From Shewanella putrefaciens (GTDB taxonomy: Bacteria > Pseudomonadota > Gammaproteobacteria > Enterobacterales > Shewanellaceae): a stretch of DNA of 64,000 nucleotides. How positions within the stretch are numbered: the stretch's first letter is position 1; each line of letters opens with the position of its first letter. Below the pieces are notes generated by a model, which had not been told where the DNA came from, did not search any database, and saw nothing but the letters and a program-made list of their open reading frames with translations. A program made the translations under genes and the position numbers. Of the stretch, positions 55,818-64,000 are shown piece by piece. The stretch is taken from NCBI RefSeq assembly GCF_016406325.1, contig NZ_CP066370.1:2728001-2792000 (forward strand). The letters are read 5' to 3'.

Positions 55818-56198
55818 GTGATCCACAAACTGATGCATCGCGGTCAGGGTCTGCTGTACATGGCATTATTTAGCCTATTTTTAGTACCATTAATGACAAA
55901 GGCCACAGAGCTAGCTCCCACTTTGGCATGGGAGAAAATAGTGGCCGGCGCCATGGTGCTCGATGTGAGAACGCCTGAAGAATTTGCAGAGGGGCATCTC
56001 GCCAATGCCGTTAATATTCCTTTTGAGCAAGTAACACAAGAATTTATGAATCGAGGCATACCTAAAGATACGCCTGTTGTACTGTATTGCCGCAGTGGTC
56101 GGCGAAGTGGTATCGCCGTAGCCGATTTAGTTGCAGCAGGATACACCCAAGCCTTTGATGCTGGTGCCTATCAGAGTTTAATCGAAGCCCGAAGATAG
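55818..56198 (+). CDS. Periplasmic-type rhodanese
   Basis: Single-domain sulfurtransferase, 126 aa. The GTG start at 55818 is chosen because a perfect aggagg lies 7 bases upstream; the longer ATG frame places that site inside the coding region. A hydrophobic signal segment (LLYMALFSLFLVPLMTKATE, about 11-30) suggests export. The rhodanese domain follows, with MVLDVRTPEEFAEGHLANAVNIPF, and the active-site loop VVLYCRSGRRSGIAV carries the catalytic Cys near residue 94. Together with the DUF2892 gene it resembles a split YgaP. It ends at a terminator. Confidence 0.9.
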   Translation: MIHKLMHRGQGLLYMALFSLFLVPLMTKATELAPTLAWEKIVAGAMVLDVRTPEEFAEGHLANAVNIPFEQVTQEFMNRGIPKDTPVVLYCRSGRRSGIAVADLVAAGYTQAFDAGAYQSLIEARR

Positions 56199-56220
56199 TG
56201 GAGAATACTTTTACTGCTTA

Positions 56221-56246
56221 AAAGCGCCTTATGATGGCGCTTTTTT
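56221..56246 (+). terminator. Terminator after the RND/rhodanese operon
   Basis: Arms aaagcgcc (56221-56228) and ggcgcttt (56236-56243), followed by a T-run. It lies 22 bases past the rhodanese stop. Confidence 0.88.
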
Positions 56247-56759
56247 ATCGCGCTGATTTTCCTTACCGTGCAAAATCAGTGACTCCTTTGTCGTGGGCCA
56301 ATAAATTGGCATATGCCACACCATTGACTACAAATTGCAGCAAGAAAGCATAATCAATCACTTACTCCCCGCCCTCATTTTTAATATAACAAAAAAGTAT
56401 AAAAAATAATTTTAAATGGAAAATTAATATATAACTAAATATCAGTGAATTACGATATAGCAGTTACACATCAAAGGCTGAAATAACGCGTAAATTCGCA
56501 TTCACTTATTCATGTAATCCACATAAAAAAACATCTAAAGCCACCTAAAAATCGTTACAACATGTTACATATTGAATTTTTATTCACAAATAACGACTGT
56601 TAAACACGCCTATTGCCCCCTCACTACTAAATATAACAATCAATTTACAAATCTTTTTATCAAAGATAAATTCACTAACCGAGTAGCATCTGTGTCGTAG
56701 TTATTCTTTAAAAACACAAAATAATAATGATTAACACTAAATTAACCATGGACGAAAAT
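56247..56759 (+). other. Long A+T-rich leader region of the subtilase gene
   Basis: About 510 bases with no convincing ORF. The left part has a small stem, ctgatttt/aaaatcag, near 56253-56279. The rest is very A+T-rich (especially 56380-56460 and 56620-56740) and holds the palindrome-like gttacaacatgttac near 56554. It is probably the control region of the secreted protease; no specific operator could be named. Confidence 0.5.
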
Positions 56760-59198
56760 ATGACTAGAAATAAAGGCACAAAAATAGCTTTAGGCCTATC
56801 AAGCTTAACCATTGCTATTTCAGTAGGGATAAATGCTGCGCCACTACCACTTGATTTAGCCGCCGGAATGCAAGCACAAACCTCTCCACTACCTAAACGG
56901 TATATTGTCAAATTCAAAAATGCTGACACAGCAGCGGCCATGTCTGCCAATAATTTACAATCAACCGAGGGTGTCCAAGTTGATGCTCTGCCTACCACAA
57001 TGGACTATCAGCCAATGGTCGCTGAGATCAGTGCTCAACACAGTGCGCTGAATAAAGTCCAAGCGAAAGAAATGAAGCGTATTGGACGCACGAATAGCTA
57101 TTCGGTCAAACTCGATGCCAAAGGGATTAGCGCATTAAAATCCAGACCCGATGTGGAATATGTTGAGGAGGATTTACCGCGTCATTTTCTGAGCGAAACC
57201 ACGCCTTGGGGACAAACCTATGTGGGTGCTACCCAGTTGAGTGATAGCCAAGCGGGTAATCGTACCATTTGTATTATCGATTCAGGCTACGATCGCGGGC
57301 ATAGCGATCTCAATGGTAACAATGTCACAGGTACCAATAACTCAGGCACAGGTAACTGGTTTGAACCGGGTAATAACAACGCCCATGGCACCCACGTTGC
57401 AGGTACCATTGCCGCAATCGCCAACAACGATGGCGTTGTCGGTGTAATGCCAAATCAAAATGCCAATATTCATATCGTTAAAGTATTTAACGAATCAGGC
57501 TGGGGTTACTCCTCATCCCTAGTTTCAGCAATAGATACCTGTGTTACAAACGGAGCCAATGTTGTGACTATGAGCTTAGGTGGCTCAGGTTCGAGTACAA
57601 CTGAACGTAATGCGATGGCAGCCCATTATAATAATGGCGTGCTACTTATTGCCGCGGCAGGAAATGCGGGAAATAGCACCCACAGCTACCCCGCTTCCTA
57701 TGATAGTGTGATGTCAGTGGCTTCAGTCGACAGCAATAAAAACCACTCGGCCTTTTCCCAGTACACAAATCAAGTTGAAATCGCAGGTCCCGGTGAAGCG
57801 GTGCTCTCTACCGTTACCCGTGGTGAAGGACGGCTAGCCGATATCACAATTGGCAGCCAATCGTATTTTGATGCAGGTGTTGTACCCCATAATCGATATG
57901 TTTCATCAGGTAGCAACTACGTACCCGCACCGTTTAATGGCACGGCGACAGCGGCACTAGCAGAATGTACCGTTAGCGGCACAAGTTTTAACTGCGGCAA
58001 CATGACCAATAAAATCTGTTTAGTTGAACGCGTCGGCAATCAGGGCACTAGCTATCCAGAAATTAATGCCGTAAAAGCCTGTAAAAATGCAGGTGCCAGT
58101 GCGGTCATTGTTTTCAGTAACACTAGCTTACCAGGCCTGCAAAACCCCTTCTTAGTGGATGCCAACAACGAAGCTAATTTAGTGTCCGTTTCGGTGGATC
58201 GTGCCACTGGCTTAGCACTACGTAATCAAATTGGTGCAACCGTCACCGTCAGTAACCAAGGCAACAAAGATTATGAGTACTACAACGGCACTTCAATGGC
58301 GACACCCCATGTTTCTGGCGTAGCCACATTAGTATGGAGTTATCACCCAGAATGTAGTGCAGCGCAAGTGCGTAACGCATTGAAAATGACCGCAGAAGAT
58401 CTTGGGACTGCGGGCCGTGATAACTATTACGGCTATGGTCTAGTCAATGCCGTTGCCGCAAAAGCTTATTTGGATGCCTCTTGTAATGGTCCTACCGATC
58501 CTGTTGATCCAACCGAACCGGGCGATAGTGTACTTGTGAACGGTGTGGCTAAAACAGGCTTAAGCGGCAGTGCGAGTGAGGAGTTACACTTCTCCTTTAA
58601 CGTACCACAAGGAGCAACAAACCTAGGCTTTGTGATGAATGGTGGAACAGGCGATGCTGACTTATATGTTCAATACGGCGCAGCACCAACTACCTCCAAC
58701 TACGATTGCCGCCCCTATAAAAGTGGCAATAGTGAATCTTGCTCAATTACCAATATACAATCAGGTACTTACTACGCTATGGTGAAGGGATATTCTGCCT
58801 TCAGCGATGTGTCGTTAACAGCAAGCTATACAGCATCTAATGATGGCGGCGCGCCAACAAGCTATAGCAATACTGATAACTACAACATCCCTGATAATAA
58901 AGCCGCAGGGATCACTAGCCCAATCACAGTGACTCGTACGGGTGACTCAGGCACTGTGACTGTGGTAGTGAACATTGTTCACACTTACATTGGTGACTTG
59001 AAAGTGCAGCTTATCAGCCCTTCAGGTAAAACGGTTACACTGCACAACAATACAGGTGCAGGCACAGACAATATCAACAAAAGCTATACAGCGGATATGG
59101 CAGGGGCAGACTCAAGCGGCATATGGAAGTTAAAAGCCGTAGACAGTTCCCGAGGTGACGTTGGTTATATCGATAGCTGGGAGCTCAGTTTTAACTAA
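56760..59198 (+). CDS. Secreted S8 subtilisin-family serine protease
   Basis: Extracellular alkaline-type subtilase, about 812 aa. The start at 56760 (MTRNKGTKIALGLSS) has ggac upstream and leads into a signal peptide ending near GINA; ATGs at 56748 and 56727 are possible. An inhibitor propeptide (RYIVKFKNADTAA to YVEED) precedes the catalytic domain. The triad is D174 (CIIDSGYDRG), H209 (NAHGTHVAGTIAA) and S512 (NGTSMATPHVSGVA), with the oxyanion Asn in AAAGNAGNS. A PA domain is inserted before the Ser (about 370-480). The C-terminus adds a PPC domain (about 590-690, GGTGDADLYVQYG) and a P-proprotein-like domain (about 700-812). It resembles the cold-active alkaline proteases of Shewanella. 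Confidence 0.94.
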   Translation: MTRNKGTKIALGLSSLTIAISVGINAAPLPLDLAAGMQAQTSPLPKRYIVKFKNADTAAAMSANNLQSTEGVQVDALPTTMDYQPMVAEISAQHSALNKVQAKEMKRIGRTNSYSVKLDAKGISALKSRPDVEYVEEDLPRHFLSETTPWGQTYVGATQLSDSQAGNRTICIIDSGYDRGHSDLNGNNVTGTNNSGTGNWFEPGNNNAHGTHVAGTIAAIANNDGVVGVMPNQNANIHIVKVFNESGWGYSSSLVSAIDTCVTNGANVVTMSLGGSGSSTTERNAMAAHYNNGVLLIAAAGNAGNSTHSYPASYDSVMSVASVDSNKNHSAFSQYTNQVEIAGPGEAVLSTVTRGEGRLADITIGSQSYFDAGVVPHNRYVSSGSNYVPAPFNGTATAALAECTVSGTSFNCGNMTNKICLVERVGNQGTSYPEINAVKACKNAGASAVIVFSNTSLPGLQNPFLVDANNEANLVSVSVDRATGLALRNQIGATVTVSNQGNKDYEYYNGTSMATPHVSGVATLVWSYHPECSAAQVRNALKMTAEDLGTAGRDNYYGYGLVNAVAAKAYLDASCNGPTDPVDPTEPGDSVLVNGVAKTGLSGSASEELHFSFNVPQGATNLGFVMNGGTGDADLYVQYGAAPTTSNYDCRPYKSGNSESCSITNIQSGTYYAMVKGYSAFSDVSLTASYTASNDGGAPTSYSNTDNYNIPDNKAAGITSPITVTRTGDSGTVTVVVNIVHTYIGDLKVQLISPSGKTVTLHNNTGAGTDNINKSYTADMAGADSSGIWKLKAVDSSRGDVGYIDSWELSFN

Positions 59199-59220
59199 CC
59201 ACATATCGGTATCAATGATA

Positions 59221-59247
59221 AGAGCCTGCAATTGCAGGCTCTTTTTT
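59221..59247 (+). terminator. Subtilase gene terminator
   Basis: Perfect palindrome agagcctgcaattgcaggctct followed by six T. It lies 22 bases past the stop and 8 bases from the convergent yaeQ stop. Confidence 0.9.
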
Positions 59248-59254
59248 AGCAGCG

Positions 59255-59800
59255 TTACTGATGATCTTTTAAGATTTCAGGTTCAATGAGGACACTGTTT
59301 TCACTATCGGATAACCAAATCTGCCCTTCACTGATAGAAACTTGTAAGGCTATATTACGCCCAACTAAGGCTTCCATCGCAGTCACTGAGTCTTCAGCAA
59401 TATTCCATACTTTCAAGTTTTGATAGCGTTCTAATGCTTGCTGATTTTGTTTCCACCAAATGGGCACGCTGCGACCACCGTAGGTAAAGAGCTGCACCGC
59501 TTTGGCACGACCACTGGCCTTTCTCAGCCACTTTTCATCTGCCTGACCAAATTCAACCCACAAATTGATCTCACCAGACAAGCTTTTATCCCATAGCTCT
59601 GGCTCATCATCAACACAAAGCCCTTTGCTAAAACTTAAGGTGTCACTGGCATTTATGATAAAAGCCAGTAAACGTACCATCATACGCCCGTCAGTTTCAG
59701 AAGGATGCTGTGCGAGAGTCAGTTGGTGATCTTGATAATAATTCCGATCCATATCGGCAATTTGTAAGTTGACCTTAAATACGGTCGATTTGAGGGCCAT
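59255..59800 (-). CDS. yaeQ: YaeQ family protein
   Basis: A 181-aa cytoplasmic protein of the YaeQ family, which has a variant PD-(D/E)XK nuclease fold. The start MALKSTVFKVNLQIADMDRNYYQDHQLTLAQHPSETDGRMMVRLLAFII is the family signature. LSFSKGLCVDDEPELWDKSLSGEINLWVEFGQADEKWLRKASGRAKAVQLFTYGG contains the nuclease-like Asp/Glu/Lys positions. YaeQ was once proposed to suppress loss of RfaH; the real role is unknown. It is convergent with the protease gene and lies 94 bp after the siroheme-synthase-like gene. Confidence 0.93.
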   Translation of the reverse strand: MALKSTVFKVNLQIADMDRNYYQDHQLTLAQHPSETDGRMMVRLLAFIINASDTLSFSKGLCVDDEPELWDKSLSGEINLWVEFGQADEKWLRKASGRAKAVQLFTYGGRSVPIWWKQNQQALERYQNLKVWNIAEDSVTAMEALVGRNIALQVSISEGQIWLSDSENSVLIEPEILKDHQ

Positions 59801-59894
59801 AGTCTATCCCGATTAAAGAGTGAAATTCAAAATCATATGAAAGGAGCCGAGTCTACCTGAGACTAAGGCATTGCTCAAACGAATACCTATCCGA

Positions 59895-60806
59895 TTAAAT
59901 CGCTCCAGGGCGTAAATGCTTCGCCATTGGGAAATGGGCTTTAAGCTGATTGATTTTCTGTATATCGGCCACCAACAACATCCTTGTGCCCTGCTCATAG
60001 GCTTTACTCAATTCGCTCAGTGCTGGTAACTCGCCCCGACTTGCATCTCGACGTACTAATTCAGCAAGTGCCTCACTTAACGCCCCTTGGGAGTATATCC
60101 AATCCAGTCGCTGCAATAATGGCATCGCTGCAATCGGTAATAAGTCGACTTGTACTACATCTTCTATTAGCAAGATTTCACCGCGACTGAGCAAGTGATT
60201 AAAGGCATTATGGTAGCGTTCAAGCGTCCAACTATCGAAACGATCACCATTAGTCTCGAAAAAACGCTCCCAAAATAAACGTCGTTCAGCTGTCGACTTA
60301 AGCCTATCCTGCACTTCAATACGTCTATCGGCGACAAAATCAAAGAGGGGTTTAAGGGATTGTGGAAGGCTTGCTTCTAAGCGCGAGCGAACGGTACGAG
60401 CAAAAACAGGCGCAGCCCCCGCCGTACTGATGGCCACTACTAAACGACCACGATCAACAATTGATGGTGTGATAAAACGGCAAAACGCAGGATTATCGAC
60501 TGCATTAACCCAGATCCCCCGCGCTGTGGCTAGGGTCGCAAGTTCAGCATTAAGACTGTCATTGGCGGTCGCTAAATAGACTAAATCATAATTTTGAATA
60601 TCAGCGTGAACCACTTCACGCACAGAGAGAAGAATACGGCCTGTCTCAGCGTAACGCTGAACCTCAGTGTTCACTTGTGGCGCAATCACATGAATGTTGG
60701 CTTCAGTTCGGGTTAAAAGCGCTAATTTACGACTTGCGACCTCACCCGCCCCTACTAACAGCACATTTAAGTTAATAGTATCGATAAATAACGGAAAATA
60801 TTGCAT
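59895..60806 (-). CDS. Siroheme synthase N-domain protein (Met8/CysG-N-like)
   Basis: Predicted precorrin-2 dehydrogenase and sirohydrochlorin ferrochelatase, giving siroheme for sulfite and nitrite reductases. The start MQYFPLFIDTINLNVLLVGAGEVASRKLALL at 60806 is preferred by spacing from aggg (9 bases). Length is about 303 aa. The NAD-binding GAGEVASRK is at about 19-27. The catalytic-Asp region WVNAVDNPAFCRFITPSIVDRGRLVVAIST (about 105-134) and GAAPVFARTVRSRLEASLP follow. There is no uroporphyrinogen methyltransferase (CysG-C) domain. The last 90 residues instead form an extra helical segment of unknown function. A separate SUMT gene elsewhere would be required. Confidence 0.88.
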   Translation of the reverse strand: MQYFPLFIDTINLNVLLVGAGEVASRKLALLTRTEANIHVIAPQVNTEVQRYAETGRILLSVREVVHADIQNYDLVYLATANDSLNAELATLATARGIWVNAVDNPAFCRFITPSIVDRGRLVVAISTAGAAPVFARTVRSRLEASLPQSLKPLFDFVADRRIEVQDRLKSTAERRLFWERFFETNGDRFDSWTLERYHNAFNHLLSRGEILLIEDVVQVDLLPIAAMPLLQRLDWIYSQGALSEALAELVRRDASRGELPALSELSKAYEQGTRMLLVADIQKINQLKAHFPMAKHLRPGAI

Positions 60807-60959
60807 TACATTCAACCCTAAGCCTAAATTCTAATCGAGGTATCATGCCTCATAGTACGCATCTTGTGTATATGGGCTGCCATTGGGTAATGATACCCAA
60901 TCAGATGATAACACTGGGTTTTAGCATAGGATATGAAGAAGAAAATATTCGATCACTGA

Positions 60960-61277
60960 CTAATTGTGGCTTTCACTGCGTTCAGAGCTGCATTGCCAAC
61001 ATAATTCAAAATTACCATCGTTTAACTCATGGCATTGCACACACTGCCATTGCGGGCTCACCACATCCAGTGCCGTTAATTGTGCCTTTGCCAGCATATA
61101 TTGGGACTCACCAACCCACAACTCCACATTATGCATATCCGCTGGCAACTCACCGATACCGCCTAATAACGCTTCACCACGTAACTCAACATGGATACCA
61201 CAAGCTTCTAAAAGTCCTTTCCACGTGTGGGCCTGTAACAGATTTCCACCAGCAACTAAACACTTACGTTCTTCCAT
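60960..61277 (-). CDS. DUF2007 protein with C-terminal zinc ribbon
   Basis: A 105-aa protein. The start MEERKCLVAGGNLLQAHTWKGLLEACGI at 61277 has agga about 7 bases upstream. The first 70 residues are a DUF2007 (putative signal-transducing, PII-like fold) domain, with HTWKGLLEACGIHVELRGEALLGGIGELPA and VELWVGESQYMLAKAQL. The C-terminus WQCVQCHELNDGNFELCWQCSSE gives CxxC...CxxC, a rubredoxin-type zinc ribbon. This layout is known in the family; the function is not. It lies 153 bp upstream of the siroheme-synthase-like gene, in the same direction. Confidence 0.85.
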   Translation of the reverse strand: MEERKCLVAGGNLLQAHTWKGLLEACGIHVELRGEALLGGIGELPADMHNVELWVGESQYMLAKAQLTALDVVSPQWQCVQCHELNDGNFELCWQCSSERSESHN

Positions 61278-61465
61278 GCGACATCCTACTGCTACCACTA
61301 TCAAGAATACGGGGTGCCGACATCCTACTGCTAAATAGCCGAGCCTGTCGAGTGCTGTTTTTTACATCAGTTGTTAATGGAATTAACATTTGCTTTTTAC
61401 AGCATTACTGACTATAACGCTGTGAGATAGCTAGCAGAATATTTGCACTCACCGAAAATAAGATA

Positions 61466-61496
61466 AAAAAAACCACCTCAGAAAGGTGGTTTTTAC
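61466..61496 (-). terminator. secDF rho-independent terminator
   Basis: Arms aaaccacct / aggtggttt around cagaa, followed on the minus strand by a long T-run (aaaaaaaa). It lies 15-45 bases past the secF stop. Confidence 0.88.
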
Positions 61497-61510
61497 GCCT
61501 AACATCGCCG

Positions 61511-62458
61511 TTAAGGCATCATAGACGGTTGATCGGCGCCTTCTTTCTCGATCTCAACGGGCATCATATGCTCGCGGCTAATCCCCAATTTAATGGCCAA
61601 GAAACTCGCCACATAAATAGAAGAATAGGTACCTACAAAAATACCCATTAGCAATGCAGTCGCAAACCCATGGATCATAGTGCCACCTTTAAGAAACAGT
61701 GCCACGACAACCACTAAGGTCGTCCCCGTGGTAATAATCGTTCGACTCATGGTTTGAGTGATAGAGATGTTAACGATATCTTCTGGTTCACTCTTACGCA
61801 ACTTGAGGAAGTTTTCACGGATCCGGTCAAATACCACGATAGTATCGTTAAGCGAGTAACCTACCACTGTCAATAAACCTGCCAATACGGTCAAATCGAA
61901 TTCCAATTGGAATAACGAAAATACCCCTAAGGTTACGATAACGTCGTGGGCGAGTGCCGCAACAGAACCAAATGCTAAGCGCCATTCGAAGCGGAAAGAC
62001 ACGTAGATCATAATACAGATCAGCGCTACTAATACTGCCAATCCGCCTTGCTCAGCCAGTTCTTTACCCACTTGTGGGCCAACAAACTCAACACGCTTTT
62101 GCTGAACTTGAGGATCAACTTTCTGTGCGGCGTCCATAACAGATTTAACCTGCACGTCGCTCTTAACGCCTTCTTTTACAGATAAGCGTACTAATACATC
62201 GCGGCTTGATCCGAAATTTTGTACTATCGCGCCTTCGGTATCAGGTGTCGTCAGTTGCACACGCAGCGTATTCAAGTCAACAGGCTGAGTAAACTCCATT
62301 TCAACAACAGTACCGCCAGTGAAATCAAGACCCCAGTTAATACCGTTGATCGCAAGCGACACTAATGAGCCAAGCACAAGAACCGCGGATAAGATACTAA
62401 TCGGCAGCGCATGGCGGAGAAAGTTTACTGTACGTTTTAAGGATAAAATTTCTAGCAT
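61511..62458 (-). CDS. secF: Protein-export membrane protein SecF
   Basis: Part of the SecDF accessory complex, which uses the proton gradient to help pull proteins through SecYEG. Length is 315 aa. Six membrane helices are expected. The start region FLRHALPISILSAVLVLGSLVSLAINGINWGLDFTGGTVVEMEF has the SecF signature LDFTGG. DIVTLGVFSLFQLEFDLTVLAGLLTVVGYSLNDTIVVFDRIREN and SRTIITTGTTLVVVVALFLKGG carry the conserved TM4 region with the proton-relay Asp/Asn. It follows secD after 12 bp. Confidence 0.97.
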   Translation of the reverse strand: MLEILSLKRTVNFLRHALPISILSAVLVLGSLVSLAINGINWGLDFTGGTVVEMEFTQPVDLNTLRVQLTTPDTEGAIVQNFGSSRDVLVRLSVKEGVKSDVQVKSVMDAAQKVDPQVQQKRVEFVGPQVGKELAEQGGLAVLVALICIMIYVSFRFEWRLAFGSVAALAHDVIVTLGVFSLFQLEFDLTVLAGLLTVVGYSLNDTIVVFDRIRENFLKLRKSEPEDIVNISITQTMSRTIITTGTTLVVVVALFLKGGTMIHGFATALLMGIFVGTYSSIYVASFLAIKLGISREHMMPVEIEKEGADQPSMMP

Positions 62459-62470
62459 TATGACTTTTCC

Positions 62471-64000
62471 TTAGATAGACAGTGTCTTCACGCGCTTACC
62501 ACCCCAAATCGCATTAACGATGGAGCGAGTACCCACGATAGAGGTAAACATGGAAGTCGCAATACCTATCATCAAGGTCACCGCGAAGCCTTTAACAGCA
62601 CCAGTCCCCACAGCAAATAAAATTAATGCGGTAAGGAAAGTCGTGATGTTCGCATCGGCAATGGTTGAAAACGCATTACCATAACCTTCATGGATGGCCT
62701 GCTGTACACTACGTCCTGCACGAAGTTCTTCACGAATACGCTCATAAATGAGTACGTTACCATCAACAGCCATCCCCACTGTCAACACCATCCCCGCAAT
62801 ACCGGGAAGGGTCAATACTGCGCCTGGGATCATCGACATCACGCCTACAACCATGACTAAGTTTGCAGTTAACGCGAGGTTAGCGATAAGCCCAAAACCG
62901 CGGTAGTACACCAGCATGAAGATTAAGACGACGGCCATACCCCACACCATGGCTTGAACACCATTCTCAATATTTTCAGCGCCTAAACTTGGACCAATGG
63001 TACGTTCTTCAACAATGGATACAGGTGCAATCAAAGCTCCAGCGCGTAACAGCAAAGCAAGGTTTTGTGCTTCACCGTGGCTTAAACCTGTGATCACAAA
63101 GTTACGACCTAAACGGGCTTGAATGGTTGCCACAGAAATCACTTCTTGGATTTTCTGCATTTTCACGCTGCCATCGGCGTTACGTTCACCACTGTCTTTA
63201 TATTCAATGAATAAGGTCGCCATAGGTTTACCTATGTTGTCCTTCGTCACATTAGAGAAAATGGTACCGCCTTTAGCGTCAAGATTAATGCTCACCTGTG
63301 GGCGACTGTATTGATCAAAGCTAGGTTGGGCGCCGGTGATATGATCTCCCGTTAGCATCACTTCTTTTTTCAATACGACTTGGCCGCCTTCACGACGTTG
63401 ATACACTTCAGAGCCTGCAGAGATACGTCCTGATTGCGCGGCATTAGGATCGGCTTTGTCATCCACCATATGGAATTCAATCGATGCGGTTGCCCCTAAA
63501 ATTTCTTTAGCGCGAGCCGTATCTTGTACACCGGGCAGTTCAACGATAATACGCTCTGCACCTTGGCGCTGTACTACAGGTTCAGCAACACCTAACTCAT
63601 TAACACGGTTACGAATAGTGGTAATGTTTTGTTGCAGTGCTTCTTCTTTAACCTGCTTAAGATAAGCTTCACTCATCACCGCTTGCAGGGCAAAATCTTC
63701 ACCCTTGCTCACATCGGTGAAGACCATATCGTTACTGCGAGATTTAAGGAAACGTTCTGCACTGGCTAAACTTTCAGCATCACGGAATTTAATCTCAATC
63801 CCAGAGGCATTAACACGAATGCCCGCATAACGGATTGTTTCTTCACGTAATTGAGCACGAAAGTCAGCAACCTTGGCCTCTTCCATCTTGCGGATCGCTT
63901 CGCCCATGTCCACTTCCATTAAGAAGTGCACACCGCCGCGAAGATCGAGACCGAGTTTCATTGGGCTGCCGCCCATAGACTCGAGCCATTGCGGTGTTGC
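62471..64000 (-). CDS. secD: Protein-export membrane protein SecD, C-terminal part (runs off window)
   Basis: Partner of SecF. The frame is open through the right edge (the last in-window codons read ATPQWLES before [10 protein letters not shown]), so the N-terminus with the first membrane helix lies outside. Visible are [17 protein letters not shown] (P1 base), the periplasmic domain, and the six-helix RND-like membrane part. The latter has [32 protein letters not shown], which carries the conserved TM4 Asp, and [24 protein letters not shown]. About 510 of the usual 615 residues are present. The ATG at 63976 is an internal Met and not the start. Confidence 0.96.
   Translation of the reverse strand, partial: ATPQWLESMGGSPMKLGLDLRGGVHFLMEVDMGEAIRKMEEAKVADFRAQLREETIRYAGIRVNASGIEIKFRDAESLASAERFLKSRSNDMVFTDVSKGEDFALQAVMSEAYLKQVKEEALQQNITTIRNRVNELGVAEPVVQRQGAERIIVELPGVQDTARAKEILGATASIEFHMVDDKADPNAAQSGRISAGSEVYQRREGGQVVLKKEVMLTGDHITGAQPSFDQYSRPQVSINLDAKGGTIFSNVTKDNIGKPMATLFIEYKDSGERNADGSVKMQKIQEVISVATIQARLGRNFVITGLSHGEAQNLALLLRAGALIAPVSIVEERTIGPSLGAENIENGVQAMVWGMAVVLIFMLVYYRGFGLIANLALTANLVMVVGVMSMIPGAVLTLPGIAGMVLTVGMAVDGNVLIYERIREELRAGRSVQQAIHEGYGNAFSTIADANITTFLTALILFAVGTGAVKGFAVTLMIGIATSMFTSIVGTRSIVNAIWGGKRVKTLSI

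Noticed and set aside
60845..61411. Plus-strand ORF of 188 residues
   Set aside because: It is antisense to the DUF2007 gene, is His/Leu/Tyr-rich without a family, and has no convincing ribosome site. The minus-strand frame has a recognised domain.

Overview
The window is chromosomal DNA of a gammaproteobacterium, most likely Shewanella. The grounds are gene content and order read from the proteins: fabB-mnmC-yfcL, aroC-prmB-smrB-sixA, asd-fimV-truA-folC-dedD-cvpA-purF, fadIJ beside a MoxR/Bat operon, and fadL, yaeQ and secDF. Species cannot be named from the sequence alone. Almost all genes are intact housekeeping or envelope genes. No rRNA, tRNA, prophage, IS element or CRISPR array was seen. 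The porin at the left edge and secD at the right edge are cut by the window.

Layout. 1-565: start of a porin gene. 0.8-3.4 kb: topB, and a divergent small membrane protein behind a Fur-box-like palindrome. 3.5-15.7 kb, all minus strand: purF, cvpA, dedD, folC, truA, fimV, asd, pdxB and fabB, broken by clear terminators. 15.9-24.8 kb: mnmC, an RNA methyltransferase, yfcL, an ATP-NAD kinase-like gene, an MFS permease, aroC, prmB, smrB and sixA. 24.9-25.2 kb: a 267-bp structured element with terminal inverted repeats. 25.3-33.6 kb: an M16 protease, a very large two-component-propeller/PAS/GGDEF/EAL sensor, then the most unusual locus of the window. That locus is a secreted protein made of sixteen 13-residue repeats, followed by a 38-residue peptide gene, behind a near-consensus sigma-54 promoter. 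34.2-37.7 kb: fadJ and fadI. 37.9-45.2 kb: a six-gene MoxR/DUF58/DUF4381/BatA/BatBC/BatD operon. 45.2-46.5 kb: an ECF sigma factor and its DUF3379 partner. 46.7-56.2 kb: putP, fadL, a VOC protein, a SIMPL protein, an RND efflux adaptor and pump, a DUF2892 protein and a rhodanese. 56.8-59.2 kb: a secreted subtilase. 59.3-64 kb, minus strand: yaeQ, a siroheme-synthase N-domain protein, a DUF2007 zinc-ribbon protein, secF and secD.

How the parts connect. The fatty-acid genes fadIJ and fadL lie about 11 kb apart, and each has FadR-like operators; a PsrA-like site also precedes fadIJ. This suggests one local fatty-acid regulon. The Bat operon is a envelope-associated set (ATPase, von Willebrand factor A proteins, TPR, BatD). 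The RND pump, DUF2892 protein and rhodanese look like one transcription unit that links efflux to sulfur or redox chemistry. The repeat-peptide locus has no recognisable maturase or transporter beside it in this window, so its function is open; it is the best candidate for an undescribed system here.
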